Below, one piece after another: positions 25,498-38,531 of a stretch of 64,000 nt of DNA. The notes below the pieces were generated by a model. The model saw only the letters and a list, made by a program, of their open reading frames with translations, was not told the origin of the DNA and did no database searches. This DNA comes from Prinia subflava (lineage: Eukaryota > Chordata > Aves > Passeriformes > Cisticolidae). Every line of letters begins with the position of its first letter. Position 1 is the stretch's first letter. The stretch is taken from the NCBI RefSeq assembly GCF_021018805.1, contig NC_086250.1, positions 62,311,322-62,375,321 on the forward strand, read 5' to 3'. A program made the translations under genes and the position numbers.

Positions 25498-27974
25498 CTG
25501 GAATAAAAACATACAGAGAAAAAAAATGAAGTTTTGTAAAAACTGTGGCTTCTACAATGACACCAAAGACAGTGATTTCTGTTGAAGATGTGTTTTTTTA
25601 AAATTAGTGAATTTATTTGCTGCCTTTTGAAATGAAAGCTGTGTGTTGTGCTGTTTATAAAACGCCTTGGCTAAATTTACTTAATTTGTTGCTCATGGCA
25701 AGATGTGACCTTTCTCAGGTTAGATTAGGCCCAGCATTACCTCTGAAGCATATGGAGTGCCTCTCATAGAATGTGCTGAGCTACTGGAAATTATTTGCTA
25801 AAGGTGGAATCTGCAGGTTTGTAAAGGCACAATTATCAGATTCATCAAAGTACATAACATATATGAAGGTAGTGCTCAACAAAGAAGGGACAGGCTGTGC
25901 AGCAAGTGAATGACCTTAATGCTGTATCTTCTGAGAATACATGAAAATAAATCCCTGCCCAAAGCAAAGTAGGTAACTGTAACTGGGAGCAGAATTTACA
26001 GCTCCAACTGAAGATTTAAAAAACCAAAATCAAACCCAAAAGAAAATCAAAATAAAACGAAGAGAAAATTATTACAGCACATATTCAAGCATCTAGTGTT
26101 CAAAAAAACCCCATTAATGTGGCATTAAACAAACAAGTTTCCAAGCATGGGATAAGGCTTTCAACTGTTCCAGGCCATTTACAGGAAAGAAGTCTACAGC
26201 AGCCTATTGTCCATGCATGTGAGACACCTCAGTTCAGGCTTTTTTCAAGATTCTCTTTTGCAGTCTCAACATACACATCAAGCTTGAAGATATGATAGGC
26301 TGTGCAAAAGAAGGCTTGAGGACCTGCTTCTTTTTTTTTTCAGAAGAAGTCAGCTACAAATCAGACTGCATTAGCAAATTTCTTTGAAGAGGCTAAACTA
26401 AAAAACCACAAATGTTTATCCCAGGAAATGAGTACTTGGCTATTCATATAACCCCTTCTGAGGATAAGGGTGGTAAAGCCTCCAGAACACTGTGTTCTCA
26501 CACATAACCCAACAAGGCTAATTACACAAAAAATGCCACTTGGAAACAAAATGATCTGTAATTAAATTCCACTGACTTCTATTGTTGTATTAGCAAAGGT
26601 TTCTCAAAGATGATTGCAGGTTTACAGTGAGCTTGCTCTACAAATTCTGTGACTATCATTTGTCTTTAGTTCCTTGGTTTCAGAGGGTGTTTGGGTGAGC
26701 AGGTAGGCTTTCCTCTCTGTTCTGATGATTAACTGCACCACGCTTTTTTCACACCAAGTATGCGTGGACTGCAGATGTCTTAGTGTCCTACTGGTGAATA
26801 TGCTGAATAACTATCCTGCTGCATATCCCAGGTGACCTGGCCTTAGGCTCATACTTAAGAATAAACAGATTATAGATATTGGCCATCTTTATTGTCAAGG
26901 ACCTCATTCTTTTACAAAGTATTATTATAATTCAAGTTGTGTTTCTGTCAGAATTTCAGCAGCAAGTAGGGCTGGTTCATTCAAAACTGTAAGTATGTAA
27001 GTATAACATTCTGTGCAGTACAGTGGCATATGGAAATACTTGAGTTGCCATGGAAATAGCTTAGGTACAGGAATGTACCTTGGGTACCTTCAGGTACCCC
27101 TTACACCAAGATAAATTTATCCTCTTCAAATAATTAGCTAAATTAGCCTATGTGATAAGTCACATGAATAGCACGGTACTACTTCTGACAGCCCTAAAGA
27201 AATTACCTCCAGTAGCTATGAACACTTATACAATATATAATTGCATTATGGAAGTGTAAATTCAAAGATCTCTAGAAACACACCAGATTATGATCCCTAT
27301 GTCTAAATAGGAAAGAAGAACTAAGCTCAACTCAAGTTCCTTATGATAAAGGAAATTACCAGAAAAATAGAGTTAGGCTTTACCTTTCCTAAGGAATTTG
27401 AAAGAAGAACACAAGCCAGTGAAACCAAACTATCTATCTTATCATTATGAAGATGAAAGACATGCAGGGCCATGTCTATCTAGAAGTGAAAGACTCCTAA
27501 TTTCTTGGAAAGTGCTGGGGAAATAGATCACTTACCTCTTTCAAAATGCGTAACTGGACAAAATTAGACTACTTAAAGAAAGATTTTAAAAAAGAAGGGA
27601 AAATATAATTATCTTTGATGAGCAAACTTTACCCTGGAGAAAGGACAGGAAACTGGAGATCAATTGGCAAAACCCTACTGGTTCCCAATGTCTAATTCTT
27701 GCTTGCTGGTTTGCTCTAAATCTTCAAGTGTGAAGTTCAACCAGCTAAATAAGCAGATAAATAGAAGGAGAAGTATATCTCCCAAACCCATATCAACTAA
27801 TTAAACAGTCACCTAGCGTTCATTAGTGGAAGTTATCATAATGCTACTTCAGAAAAGAAGGCATTCTTGAAAATGAGTAAACACAGTAGTAAGGCAGGAC
27901 ATCAAATCCAAACTGGGGCAATGGTTTGGTGACATTGCTCATGGTCATTTTGCACTAACATTATACATGATATA

Positions 27975-28019
27975 CATATATAGTATATGCATATATAGTA
28001 TATGCATATAGTATATACA
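27975..28019. repeat. AT-rich palindromic tandem, 15-bp period
   Basis: Two full copies plus a partial third copy of atatatagtatatgc. Each unit holds the self-complementary core tatatgcatata across its junction, so the block can form several small hairpins. Confidence 0.85.
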
Positions 28020-29109
28020 TAGGAACCGCTGGAAATATCTGTTACCCCAGGTTTCCTTTGCTGTAACACAGATACAGGCTGTGCTGAGGGCTTGGGGAGG
28101 CTTTCTAAACCTCCTGTGCTGGCCTTACTGCTTCAGACTGTCTGCAGACAGTGCTGCAGGCACCTGGTTTCAATCTTATCTTCAGGCCTTGGACATGAGA
28201 AATGTATGTCTGACTATATCTCTAGTTAAAAGTGGTGACAGAGAGAGGAACTACCTTAACTTGGTTAATCATTAGTGAAATCTCTTGCTGAGATTACCCC
28301 AGAACAGAGTAGCAGTGAGCAGTCAGCCTGCCTGCAGGTACAGCACACAATGGTGCTCTATTATGCTGTGAGCCCTGGTTTCCTCACACCGTTGAATGAA
28401 AAACTGCATCAACTCAGGTAGTTTCTCTAGATTCTGATTATTGGCAAATGCTACTTGAGCATGAACTACCATACTGTTTATATAATGAAATGTTGCAGAA
28501 AATCATCAACAATAAATACACTGATATTTATATATTTGACGTGTACATGGAAAGGCTAAGAATGGACAGAAGGAGGTCTTACAATGTGGATCTTTAACAA
28601 GTGAGCTCCAAGATATCTATTTCCTCACTTTTAATCTGAGGTTAAAGGTTGAACACTCCAGCCATTCAGGAGTCTTAAACTGGTGAGAACAAGCCAGCCT
28701 TTAATAATCTGATTTATTTTCACAAATGTCCTGCTACACAGATGAACAAAGCAATTTATGTAATACTTCAATATATTGTTTACAGACTCTATTCTTCTAC
28801 AGCAAAACCACTATATACTGAAGCAGTCTGATGAAGCTGCAACAGCTGATTAATTGCTATTTGTACTTGACAGGGTACAAAAATTATTTTGACAAAACTT
28901 AAGCATGTCGTGCTCCAACATGAGAATATGTAAAGTTGTTCAGATTTAATGTACTTCCCCTGCCTGCCACCCAATAAGAAGACTCTAAGTCCTTTAAAAG
29001 GTATTGATTGCTACTGTTATTCCCATTGCTCTTAGGAGTCTTCAGTATCTATTTTCCTCTACACACACTTGATGAGAATTAAGAATTGCTCTAAAGTCTA
29101 TAAAATCTC

Positions 29110-29196
29110 AATTAAAAAAAGCCAAATTTAAAAAACCACAACAAAACCAAAAAACAAACAACACCCTAAAACAATAAAACAAACCAGACAACCAAA
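29110..29196. repeat. A/C-rich low-complexity run
   Basis: Imperfect CAAAA/ACAAAC units (aaaaccacaacaaaacc, aaaacaaacaacaccc). No flanking duplication was recognised. Confidence 0.8.
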
Positions 29197-29342
29197 AATA
29201 GTAGCCTATGAATTCTTGTCATACTGTGAATGCTGTCACAATTTCAGGAAATTACACAATGTGGTGGCAAGAAAATAAATACAGCCATTGCTTAAAGTCT
29301 TACAGCATGAAAAATCTTTACATGTTGGGTTTTACTGTCAAA

Positions 29343-29420
29343 ATCATAGAAACACAGAAAAGTTGGTTAAAAGGCACCTCAGTCAGTTCTGAGCCCAAGC
29401 TCTTATTTGAAGTGTGACAG
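29343..29420 (-). mobile_element. Possible eroded CR1 3' end
   Basis: The string atcatagaaacacagaaaag followed by ttggttaaaaggcacctc resembles the CR1 terminus read in reverse (atcatagaatcacagaa...ttggaagggacctc). It is heavily diverged. Confidence 0.35.
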
Positions 29421-29857
29421 TGTGACTATTTGCAGCTCTAGGTCTCCTAAAGCAAGAAAGAATAACCAACTCTTTGAGGATGTTAAGCCATTTGTAAAGC
29501 AGAAAAACTGCATATTGTTCATTTCAAAGAATTTTCCAACTAAAAGACTACACTGGCCTCATTTCTGCTGCCTTCTCCTCCAGACCTCTTATTTTTAAGC
29601 CACCACATTTCTGGTTCTGTCCACCCATCTTAACATTAAGGTTTTCCTTTTTCCAGAGCACTTCTGGCAGACTCCAAGTCAACAGACCTTCAGAGCTTAT
29701 CTGGGAGGCCACCCCTGGTGTCACCTGGAGCTGAGGCACTGCTGAGAGGTGTCTCATGAGCTGGGAACAGGATGGGTAGATCAAAGTCTACAGGAATTTG
29801 CTTTGCATGACAGTCATCCTAGGAACTCAATGTGTACAATTTTGAAAGGGAACTTAC

Positions 29858-29889
29858 AGGCTTTGGAGTTTTCCATGGAGAAAAGAAAC
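29858..29889 (-). CDS. MAGI2: MAGI2 32-nt microexon, post-PDZ3 linker (FFSPWKTPKP)
   Basis: This tiny exon is too short to be seen as an ORF. On the minus strand, acceptor atttcag is followed by GT (completing the Gly begun by the PDZ3 exon), then ten codons encoding FFSPWKTPKP, then CCT|GTAAGT. The peptide is the one remembered directly after the PDZ3 IIHRGG sequence in vertebrate MAGI2. It enters in phase 1 and leaves in phase 0, so its 32 nt are not a multiple of three. Skipping it would shift the frame in the next exon. It must therefore normally be included, despite sitting at the end of a 28.9-kb intron. Both splice sites are near consensus. Confidence 0.95.
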
Positions 29890-30068
29890 CTGAAATAAAC
29901 AAAAAATAATGTTAGCAGCTTTTTCTGGTGCATAAAGAGTGGAAGCTAAGTGGTGTCTATGCTCCCATTCTCATTCAGGTCTGCAGATAATACTGATAGA
30001 TATGAGAATTCTCTACACAGAAGGGGTGAAAACACAAAACACGAGGGATAAATTCTAAGAAAAAATAG

Positions 30069-30103
<35 letters not shown>

Positions 30104-30118
30104 CATATATATATATAT
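30069..30118. repeat. (TA)n run with one acatac interruption
   Basis: About 50 bp of alternating A and T, broken by acatac near 30099-30104, about 180 bp inside the intron upstream of the 32-nt microexon. Confidence 0.97.
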
Positions 30119-31554
30119 GCAAGTGGAGCTATTGAGATCATTGCCATACTTTACAAACAGCATGGGATTAGGTTGAAATTAAAAGAACTAATCAAAAGGA
30201 CTTCCAAATGTCTTGGTGGACATTGGATAAGACACCAAATGACCTGGTATTGATGTGTCAAATGCAGTCGCACCTTTAGGAAGAAGCATTCAGAACATCC
30301 CATCAACAAAACCTAATAATACAAGAGATTTTTTTAGAAGAAAAGCCTGAAGAAAAATAACTGTTTCATCAGTCTAGATAAGGTGGCCACGTCTTGAGCG
30401 GATTGCTTATTTTGACACTGTCCTGGGTTTTGGTCTTAGTTAGCAAGCAGTCATACATGACTACCTCTTTTACACAAGTAGTTATCTCCTTTTCCTTAGT
30501 TATTGACTGATTGATAACTTCCTTCAGTGACTTTCCTAAATTTCAACTCTTGTAGCTTGCAAATGTTTAAAACTCCAAATACGTCTCTTTCATAAAAGAA
30601 AATAATTTGAAACACTCATTGTAAACACTGTTCCTATTTTATGCATTACCACGTTAAAAACATTTACAAAGTATTAAATTTTAAAAAAGCCTTACAAAGG
30701 GTATAGGGTTAGGTTTTTTAGAATACCGGCTTTCAACACAGCTTTCATTCAAAAACTCATTCTCAGTTTAACAGCAGTTAGAAAAGACACTATGGACCTC
30801 CCTAGGTCAGATTAAAAGCTAATAACAAAGAGTTCATTTGTTTTGTCAGAAAAAGAAATGGGGCTTGAACTGAGATATCTAATAGGAGGGCTGCTCTTGC
30901 ATTCAAAAAATGAATTCAGCTTTAAGAGTAGTACTGACTTCATTATTTCTTTTTCTAACATGAGTCTAAAAAGAAAATTAAAATTATGAGAGCATTAGCA
31001 TAGTATCTTTCTACAGACAAATCACAACAGAAATTATATTTGCACATATATTTAAGGTTTGTAGAATTCTGTGATAATGAGGTAATCTTTTCTGTCCTGA
31101 TACCTAATTAATTTCAACTGAAATATCTTGCAGCGTAAAAGCACTTGAGCCATTTGTAGTGAAACACTGGCTGTTCAGTAATGCTGATGTGCTTTTTTGA
31201 AAGCTTTAAAAAAAAAAGTCTATTGAAAAAAGTAATCTTGGAAAGGTTTATGTTTACTGACTCTACAGTGCCTGGATAAAAACTGCCTTATTAACAAGTG
31301 GACAGATTTCTTTCCATCTGCAGACTCAAGCTGAGATAACAGGCATCCTTGATAGATCTGGCTTGTACATCACTTTCAGTATTAAAGATTCTGTAGCAGA
31401 AACTTATTTAATGACTTATTGGATGGCAGATGGCTACGTTTTTATTACCTGCTCTGTTTCTGTACTGCTAATAAGAGTGAAAACAAAAAAGTACTTTTCC
31501 ACTCTGAGCTAAAGATAAGACTAGAAACTTGCTCAAATCAACTTACTACCCCAA

Positions 31555-31617
31555 TTTGTTGTTGTTCAGAAAATATTTGTTGTTGTTCAGAAAATATTTG
31601 TTGTTGTTCAGAAAATA
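31555..31617. repeat. 21-bp tandem repeat, three perfect copies
   Basis: The unit tttgttgttgttcagaaaat followed by a is repeated three times without a mismatch. The period is a multiple of three, so one plus frame reads a 7-residue repeat (CCCSENI). That ORF has no other coding sign. Confidence 0.97.
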
Positions 31618-34600
31618 TTGATAGAGGTAACACTCCTTACCCATTGATACTAGTGCACCTCCCATAACTTACTGTCATCAAAAATTACCTCTGGTTAAAC
31701 TGAAAAGTCTTTTTTTTTCCCCTATTTATTTACTGTCTCCACATAAAAAAAAGTTATGCTGGAGATATCATAAAAAAGTTACTATTAATTAAAAATATAA
31801 TAAGTACTTAAAAATCAAATAAACAATGACATATAAATCAAGTCAAAATTTTTTTAAGAAGCCCCTCAATTAAAAAAAAATCAATTACTCACTCAAATAA
31901 AGAGAAAATAAACTTATATTTATCTTGGAGGTTATGGGCACAGACTGCAACATACAAATGACAACATCTACACTCAAAACAAATAAAAGGCAAAATTTAT
32001 TCACATAGCATGAAATTATGTTAAGAAAACTAACAGATATAGGATGCCAGAGAAGTAAAAGATCCAAAGGAAAATTAAAAAAAAATAAAATTTGAGATCC
32101 ATATATGCACAAAAGGATGTTATAGAAGCAATAGTCTCTAAAGGTAACAAACCTTGGGACCAATAGTACAATCCATTCTTCTGATTTAATTTCATCTGAT
32201 ATACCTTGAACTCATGTAAAATGAGATAATCTCTCACCTTTGTCAAAGACTAGGTGCTAGATTAAAGTAGTGAGGGATTAGTTCCATAAAGCAAATTTTA
32301 TATCTTTTACGTATTTCTTGACAATTTTAATGTTGTCTCACATAAGATCTACACTCACAGCTGAACTAAAAATCCTTTTCCCAACCTAAACAAAACTGAC
32401 TTTTATAGAATATATGGCATTATCAGTTATTCAGTAAGAGACTGATCGTGGATAATTGTTGTGTACCAAACATCCAGAATTATCACTGGTATTTAAACAC
32501 ATGCTACAAATGCTGCATATTCAAGAATTCAAGGGAGTATTGCATATGTAGCACATTGCAAATGTTAAAGAAACTTCACATGAAGAGACATAAAAGCAAA
32601 ATGCACTTTCCTGGGCATGCTGCACCCCTCCTTCTAATTTTCACTTTTAAATAGTACTCTGCATGAGTACAAGAACAAATCCTCTATATGTAGAAAATGG
32701 AAGCTTAAAATCTCACCCAAAGAATATACCTTAATAATCCTAATAATATATATTCAGTGTCCACTCAACAGTGTTGGCTGTCTGCAGCTACATCTGCAGT
32801 GGGCAATGAGAAGAAGTGGACTTTCACTTAGCTTGACCCCACTTCACATCACACTCTCCCTTGACTTGCTGGTGCTCCTTACATCCATGTGAGCACTCCC
32901 CACCAGGGACAGCAGGATCCCACCTGAACGACAGCTGCCAGCAGTTCATATACACGTACTGATTTATCAACAGGGCTGAAAGTTGTTCTCCAAAAAATGC
33001 AGCTCTTTTTTTGAGTACTAATTCAATACTAATACTGCCCAAACTTCTGATCAACTCACATCTAACTAGAAACATATACTGGATAAGCTCTTACAACCTC
33101 ATTCCACCTCCAGATTTCTGCTTCTCTCTCCCCAAACTCCCAGCCCCCTGCTGTCCAACTTGCGATGTCTTCATAGAAAATTGAGTAGCTGAAGATATTA
33201 TATACATTTAGGTATAAACACCCCTCAACTCCATATCCACATACATGTTTAAAAATAAAAAAAAATAAAAGTCAACTTAGATCCACATAAAAATACTTCA
33301 TGCAGCCTGTTCTTGCCATGAGTGGCTTTTGGCTCACCCATGTGCCTGACAGCCACCCCTTCTCATAATAACCTCACCACACAAGCTGTAGCCCATCTTT
33401 TGAAGATTTCTGTACCTTTTTTATTAATATCCCTTGTAAAGCCAGCCAGTACAGATCTTCATCAGTTTTGGAAAGGAAAGTGGGGTTACTGGCTTTTGTT
33501 AAAGAGCAACCACCACCAGTCATCCAGATGCTAGCAGGAAAATACACGTACGCATGCAACAATAACAATACATAACCTCATAGGCTTCTGCAAAATCAGT
33601 TTTGAGAATATGATTTCTTATTCAAGGTTGGCTATTTAAATTGTAATAAGGTTACAGCAGCTGGTGGCCAACACATATGAACATTTTAATTATTCAATTT
33701 CAAAAAAATAAGCTGAGGTACAGTAACAACCACATGTTTTCTAAAAATCAGAATTACATTTCCTCATAAAGCAGTGTTACAAACATTTTTTTTTGAAATT
33801 GCTTTTTAAGTTGTATTTACCACCTTCCAAAATGAGCTTCACTGGAAATCAGAGCTGTGATGGTTTCTATGTTGTAACTTAACTAAAAACCAGTGTGAAC
33901 TGAAAATAAATTTTGGATTCAAATATATAAGAAAGAAAAAAGTTTTTCCTTTTTTTTCAGATCAAGGCAAATTCCAGCTTCAGTTTACTGTACTTCTTTT
34001 TGATGAAGATATCCTGTAACAAAAGACAAATCACATCATACTCATTGTATCTACTCCTTCTTATATCCAAGGTTAAGTATGCTTTTGTTGTAAAATATTC
34101 TTACAGATATCATGTGCCTTACACTTCAGCAGGGATTTATTGTTGAAAAGTTTAGTTTCCTAAAAGCAGCTTATCTGGCAGAACTTAGGGCATTTGCAAG
34201 ACAGAGCTGTGATTTGTTTCCTTTTCAGTTTTTTTTTTCAGTAAAAATCATGAATTTGGCAAATTCCATAATGTCAGTAACACAAAACCAGCCCTTGTTT
34301 ATTAGTCTGCTACGATGGGGATGATTTTTGCTTCATTTCCGTCTTCATTTTTCTCACATTTTTGCATTGTTTCCTGGAAAAGTTCTTCACGCCTTGCAGA
34401 ATCGTAAGTAACTAAAAAGCTATTGCAAAGTCACAGGACTTTCAACAATGTTCACCTCTGTGGCAGATGTATATGGATAATTAAACTGAAGCCTGGGAAC
34501 AGTTTGATTTCTGCAGTGACGGCGTGTGCTGCAGGGAGGAACTCAACAGCATCAAACACAAAGCCTTTTAATCTACAGCAACGTTCAAGGTAAACCAACA

Positions 34601-37106
34601 TCCCTCTACATCACTTGTCACACCTTCACTTCTAATGGGCAAAAGCCCACTAGCTTCCACCAGGCTTCTTGGGAGCTTTTTTTGTGCTTTAATATCCTTG
34701 TTGCATATGGCTTCATGAACAAAGCTGTCTTAAGCACTGAACAGACCTTTCTCCTTCCTAGATGCTTGCAAGTCACTGAACAGATGGCTGATGAGCACTC
34801 CCAGAGCCTTAAATGACTCCACGGGCATCTTATCAACATCCATGTGACAACACTTCAAGGAAAAGTTTTCCTTTCTAGAAAAGTTACTGGATAAATTTAC
34901 TGTAACAGTAGATTTTTTTTTCCTGTGTTTTTTTTCTTTCTCTTACTGGAATCCCTGAGATGTCTCTCAGTTGTCTACATGGGCCTGATTTCCAAAGGTA
35001 TCAAATACTCATTAACTTCAAACGGATGTGACAGGGGAGAACTGAGAGTTCAGATTCATGTGTTCACCTTTAGCAGGGTTCAGGGAACTGTTTCTTACCA
35101 TTCCCATTACACTTGGTTTCTCCCTCTGCATGTTTACCTGTAACAACAGGTATGAGCTCTGTTAAGAGTGGTCAGATTGGGTGCATAGAATTAATGCTAC
35201 ATTGTGCTGACTCATTAAGATTTAAAATACCCTACAACTAAAATTCTGAAAATACTTGCGGGAGAGGTAATTTTTTGTGTGTATGTAGAACAAATATATA
35301 TACCATTAATTCAATTGCTCTTCAAATATTTTCCCCTTTTAAGGAAAAGAAACATGATCAATGAGGAAGGAGTACATTCAATTCATTTACATACTGTAGT
35401 AAACAAAATCTAGAAGGAGACAATGAATGAAAATAAATGGAAATAATACTCATGAAAACAAGCAGGTGATAAAAAGTTTCAGTTGATCATGTCATATTTA
35501 AAGTATCAGATGATGTATAGGGAATGGCAATTAGTATTTCCATTTCTAATAAAATTAACCATTGTACATAATATCTTTCAAAGGCCCATCTTGTTCAAGC
35601 AGCTCTAAATATTGAGCTCTTACTCTAGCAACAACAAAAAGTTGATTTACCTTGAAATAAAGAGTAGGTGTAAGGAGACTGGGAGCTCTAGCTCTTCAAG
35701 CATAGTTAGCTAGTCCTGCTGTCAGCTGTCCTTCATGATGGTGCCATGCTGTGGAGGATCCATTTGGTCTTTAGCTGGGATGCAATGGGTCAGAAATCAA
35801 CACATCCCACATCAGAGTGAGATGAATGACCCACTGCCTTTGATCAGGCCACAACATTCCATGTGTTTAGAGGCAGTGCCTTTTCCCTTGCAGTAGGCTA
35901 TACACAAGCAGCATGGCAAGTAACTGATACACAGCACCGTGTTGCACTGAGATGAGGGCTGGTTACAGGCATCAGTTGTTGTTTCAAATGCAAGTTCACA
36001 TTAATAAGACTGAGAAATACATCTGTCTTTTTATGGCTATATACATATGCCCAGATGTTACAAAAACCAGGCTTTCCTGAAAAGAGAGTCATTCTTTTGT
36101 TCATGAAAAAACCTGATTCTCAGTAGTTGCTTGTGCTGGCATTTTGCTTTATTTTGCATTTTGCTACTTGATTGCTCTGGATCTCAACCCAAATGAAACT
36201 GCAAAACAAGTAGTGCTCCAGTTTAAATCATCACTGTTCTCACTCTTTGGCCTACCACACCTATGAAAAGTGATCCCAAAGAATGAATACATTCCTGCTT
36301 ACAGACAATCTGTGAAGGCATGGGCAAAAAGAAGGGACTGTTCAAAGGAAGGTCAGCTAGATCTTCACCCATTAGGCTACCACCCTGGCTGGCTTATCTC
36401 TACTCCTGATGACTTGGGGGCATCTTGAGTCCAAGTCTTTATTTCAGCTCTTCAGAATTTCAGACTTCTTGACACGTAGCATAAAGTGTGAGACAGAAGT
36501 TTACCAGCAATGATGTAGAGGTAGAGGAGTACCTTAGGAAAATGTACCTGATCTCATCCTAGCGAAGCTGCTGAGGCGAGTGGCTCTGGTGCTGACATGA
36601 CTGGCTGTGGAGTGCTCCTGTGAGGTGCACGGGGGAGTTGTCTGAACTTGGGAAGCTCAGGGGAGGGACAACAGCAGCCTGCAGCTCATGCCACAGCGGC
36701 CGACAGGACCAGGAGCAACAGGCCAAGCCTTCCTCCAAAGGATAAAAGAAGCCTGTAGGAATCTCTAGGGGCCAGGAGCACCATCAGCAGGGTGGGCCCA
36801 CAGGGCCTGGTGTGGCACCAATGGCATGATGTAACAGTCTGGTGGCAACTGGCACTGAAGAGACCCAGGAAATGTGGGTTGCTGAAATGGAGCTGAACCC
36901 GTGCCAGCTATAGGAAGAAAGACACGGCCTCTCTAACTCTGCACCCACCGTGAGGGACACAGCTGCCCAGGTGGAGCTCCAGTGGGAACATGCCACCCCT
37001 GCACTGCCCTTGTGCCAGGACTGCTGGCACGGTGAGGAGCTCCTGTGCTCAGTGACACCTCTGGGAGGAAGTGAGCAGGCTGAGGAATCCAGGGGAGTGT
37101 AAGAGT

Positions 37107-37235
37107 ATCAGACTACTGGAATGTCAGAATATTCTGAGTTGGAACAGACACACAGGGATCATCGAGTCCGACTCTAAGAAAATGGCCCACCACCCTGGCA
37201 TTATTAGCACTGTGCTCTAACCTTCCTTCCCTGTC
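37107..37235 (-). mobile_element. Nested CR1 3' fragment, opposite strand
   Basis: The segment with agaatattctgagttgga and gatcatcgagtccgactct is the CR1 3' end read backwards, so this short copy is on the minus strand. CR1 ORF1-like sequence in the opposite orientation flanks it on both sides, so it looks like a later insertion into the plus-strand CR1. The upper boundary is approximate. Confidence 0.7.
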
Positions 37236-37481
37236 TTCCCTGGGACAGGCTCCCCAGATAGACAAGACACATGATAGAATTTGTTATCCTCTCCCCCTGG
37301 CTGAACACAGTGACTTAAGGGATTGCTGGCAGTGGTGACAAGTGCCTGCCCAGTGCTTGTCTCCTCTGGGACTGCCTCATCTCCCCAGGTGTCCAGGCAT
37401 AGCAGGTATGAGGCTCTCAAGTGGAACCAAACATAATAAGGGTGGTGCTTCATCCAGCATGGGTGCAATGCTGTCGTCAAG

Positions 37482-37688
37482 TTGGCCTGCTCCCTGTGCC
37501 AAAGCTGCCTTCCAAAAAAAAGAAGGGTCATTGTCACAGGGAACTCCCTTCTGAAGGGAACAGAAAGCCCAATATGCAGCCCAGACCCACTTCTTATGGA
37601 AGCCTGTTGCCTCCCCGCAGCCTTGGTTAAAGATATTAAGAGAAAGCTTCTTACCCTGACACAGCCCTATTATTCATTTCTCAGGTAG
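37482..37688 (+). pseudogene. CR1 ORF1 esterase-like (GDSL/SGNH) fragment
   Basis: The open stretch reads RVIVTGNSLLKGTESPIC and continues into a charged VKDIKRKLLTLTQ segment. It matches the CR1 ORF1 esterase block, whose usual form is remembered as VIVxGDSLLRGTE. The catalytic-serine motif GDSL has become GNSL here. The frame ends shortly after in the CR1 remnant. CR1-clade ORF1 proteins are known to carry such an SGNH-hydrolase domain; this copy is a nonfunctional relic. Confidence 0.75.
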
Positions 37689-38327
37689 GCAGTGACAAAG
37701 TTGCAAGAAGAGGTTAGAGGGAAATCAAGAGAGGCTTCAGGGCCTTGAGATGAGTGGTTAAGGGATCAGAAGCACAGGTAGTGTTCTCTGTTTTCACAGT
37801 TGTGGAAGATTATGACAGAAGAAACAGGAAGAACAGCAGATCAATCCTTGGCTCTGAGCCTGGTGCCACCAGCACAAGTGTGGGTTTCGGTTTTTTGATC
37901 ATGGGTTAGTTTAGAGAACACCAGTACTTCAGGAAACAGATAGGGTACAGTTGTCTTATAGTGGGGAATCTATGCACAGGACCTAGCAGGACTCATTGAA
38001 AGAGATTTAAACCAGATTTGAAAGGGGTAAGGGATAAAACCAGGCTTGCTAAAGGTAACTCTGGGGGCTGCATGTCACTGCTTGAGGGACAGTGTGCTAG
38101 CAATGTCCTCTGGTCTGCTGTCTCAGCGGAGGTAGGGGATGGAGATGCGTGCAGCAGCAGAGACATGAGGGTTATTGATGCACTAGAAACCATAAAAGCA
38201 GCCAACAATGGTCACATGTGAATTAGGACTTCTCTCCCAAAAAGTGTCAGGATCAATAGCCCAGCTGGAGAATGCCTGCACCACACTCAGCACAGGCAAC
38301 CAGCAGGAAGAACCAGAGGCACAGTTC

Positions 38328-38531
38328 TTGGTACTGCAGGAAAGCAATGGTATAGCTGCCTTCACAGAAGCCTGGTGGGGTGACTCACATGGCTGGACTG
38401 CTGCAATGGATGACCATAAACTCTTCAGAAGAGACAGGCAAGGAAGGAGAGGCGATGGGGCAGCTCTGTATGTTAGGGCCAGTCTTGACAGTCTGGAGCT
38501 TAATGATGTGATGACAGGGTTGAATGTTTAA
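38328..38531 (+). pseudogene. CR1 ORF2 endonuclease fragment
   Basis: The frame contains EAWWGDSHGWTAAMDDHKLF followed by RRDRQGRRGDGAALYVRASL. This is the apurinic-like endonuclease region of avian CR1 ORF2 (family form remembered as DGYKLFRRDRQGRRGGGVALYV). A stop follows at MTGLNV, and CR1-like sequence resumes out of frame downstream to about 38660. It is one broken part of the larger CR1 copy. Confidence 0.85.

Larger units (their letters stand above)
25498..29857 (-). other. MAGI2 intron, 4.4 kb
   Basis: GT donor (GTAAGT at 29857-29852) and AG acceptor at 25499-25498, after a T-rich tract. The content is AT-rich and mostly unremarkable: a palindromic AT tandem at 27975-28019, an A/C-rich low-complexity run near 29110-29196, and a possible eroded CR1 3' end near 29343-29420. 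No coding region is recognised. Confidence 0.88.

Noticed and set aside
29975..30163. 62-codon ORF with YIYIYIY repeat
   Set aside because: It is produced by the TA dinucleotide run; not coding.
31555..31617. CRISPR-like spaced repeat
   Set aside because: The copies are contiguous with no spacers, and the context is a vertebrate intron.
35690..35960. Moderately GC-rich stretch as an LTR or exon
   Set aside because: No terminal TG/CA structure, splice frame or known repeat text could be made out.
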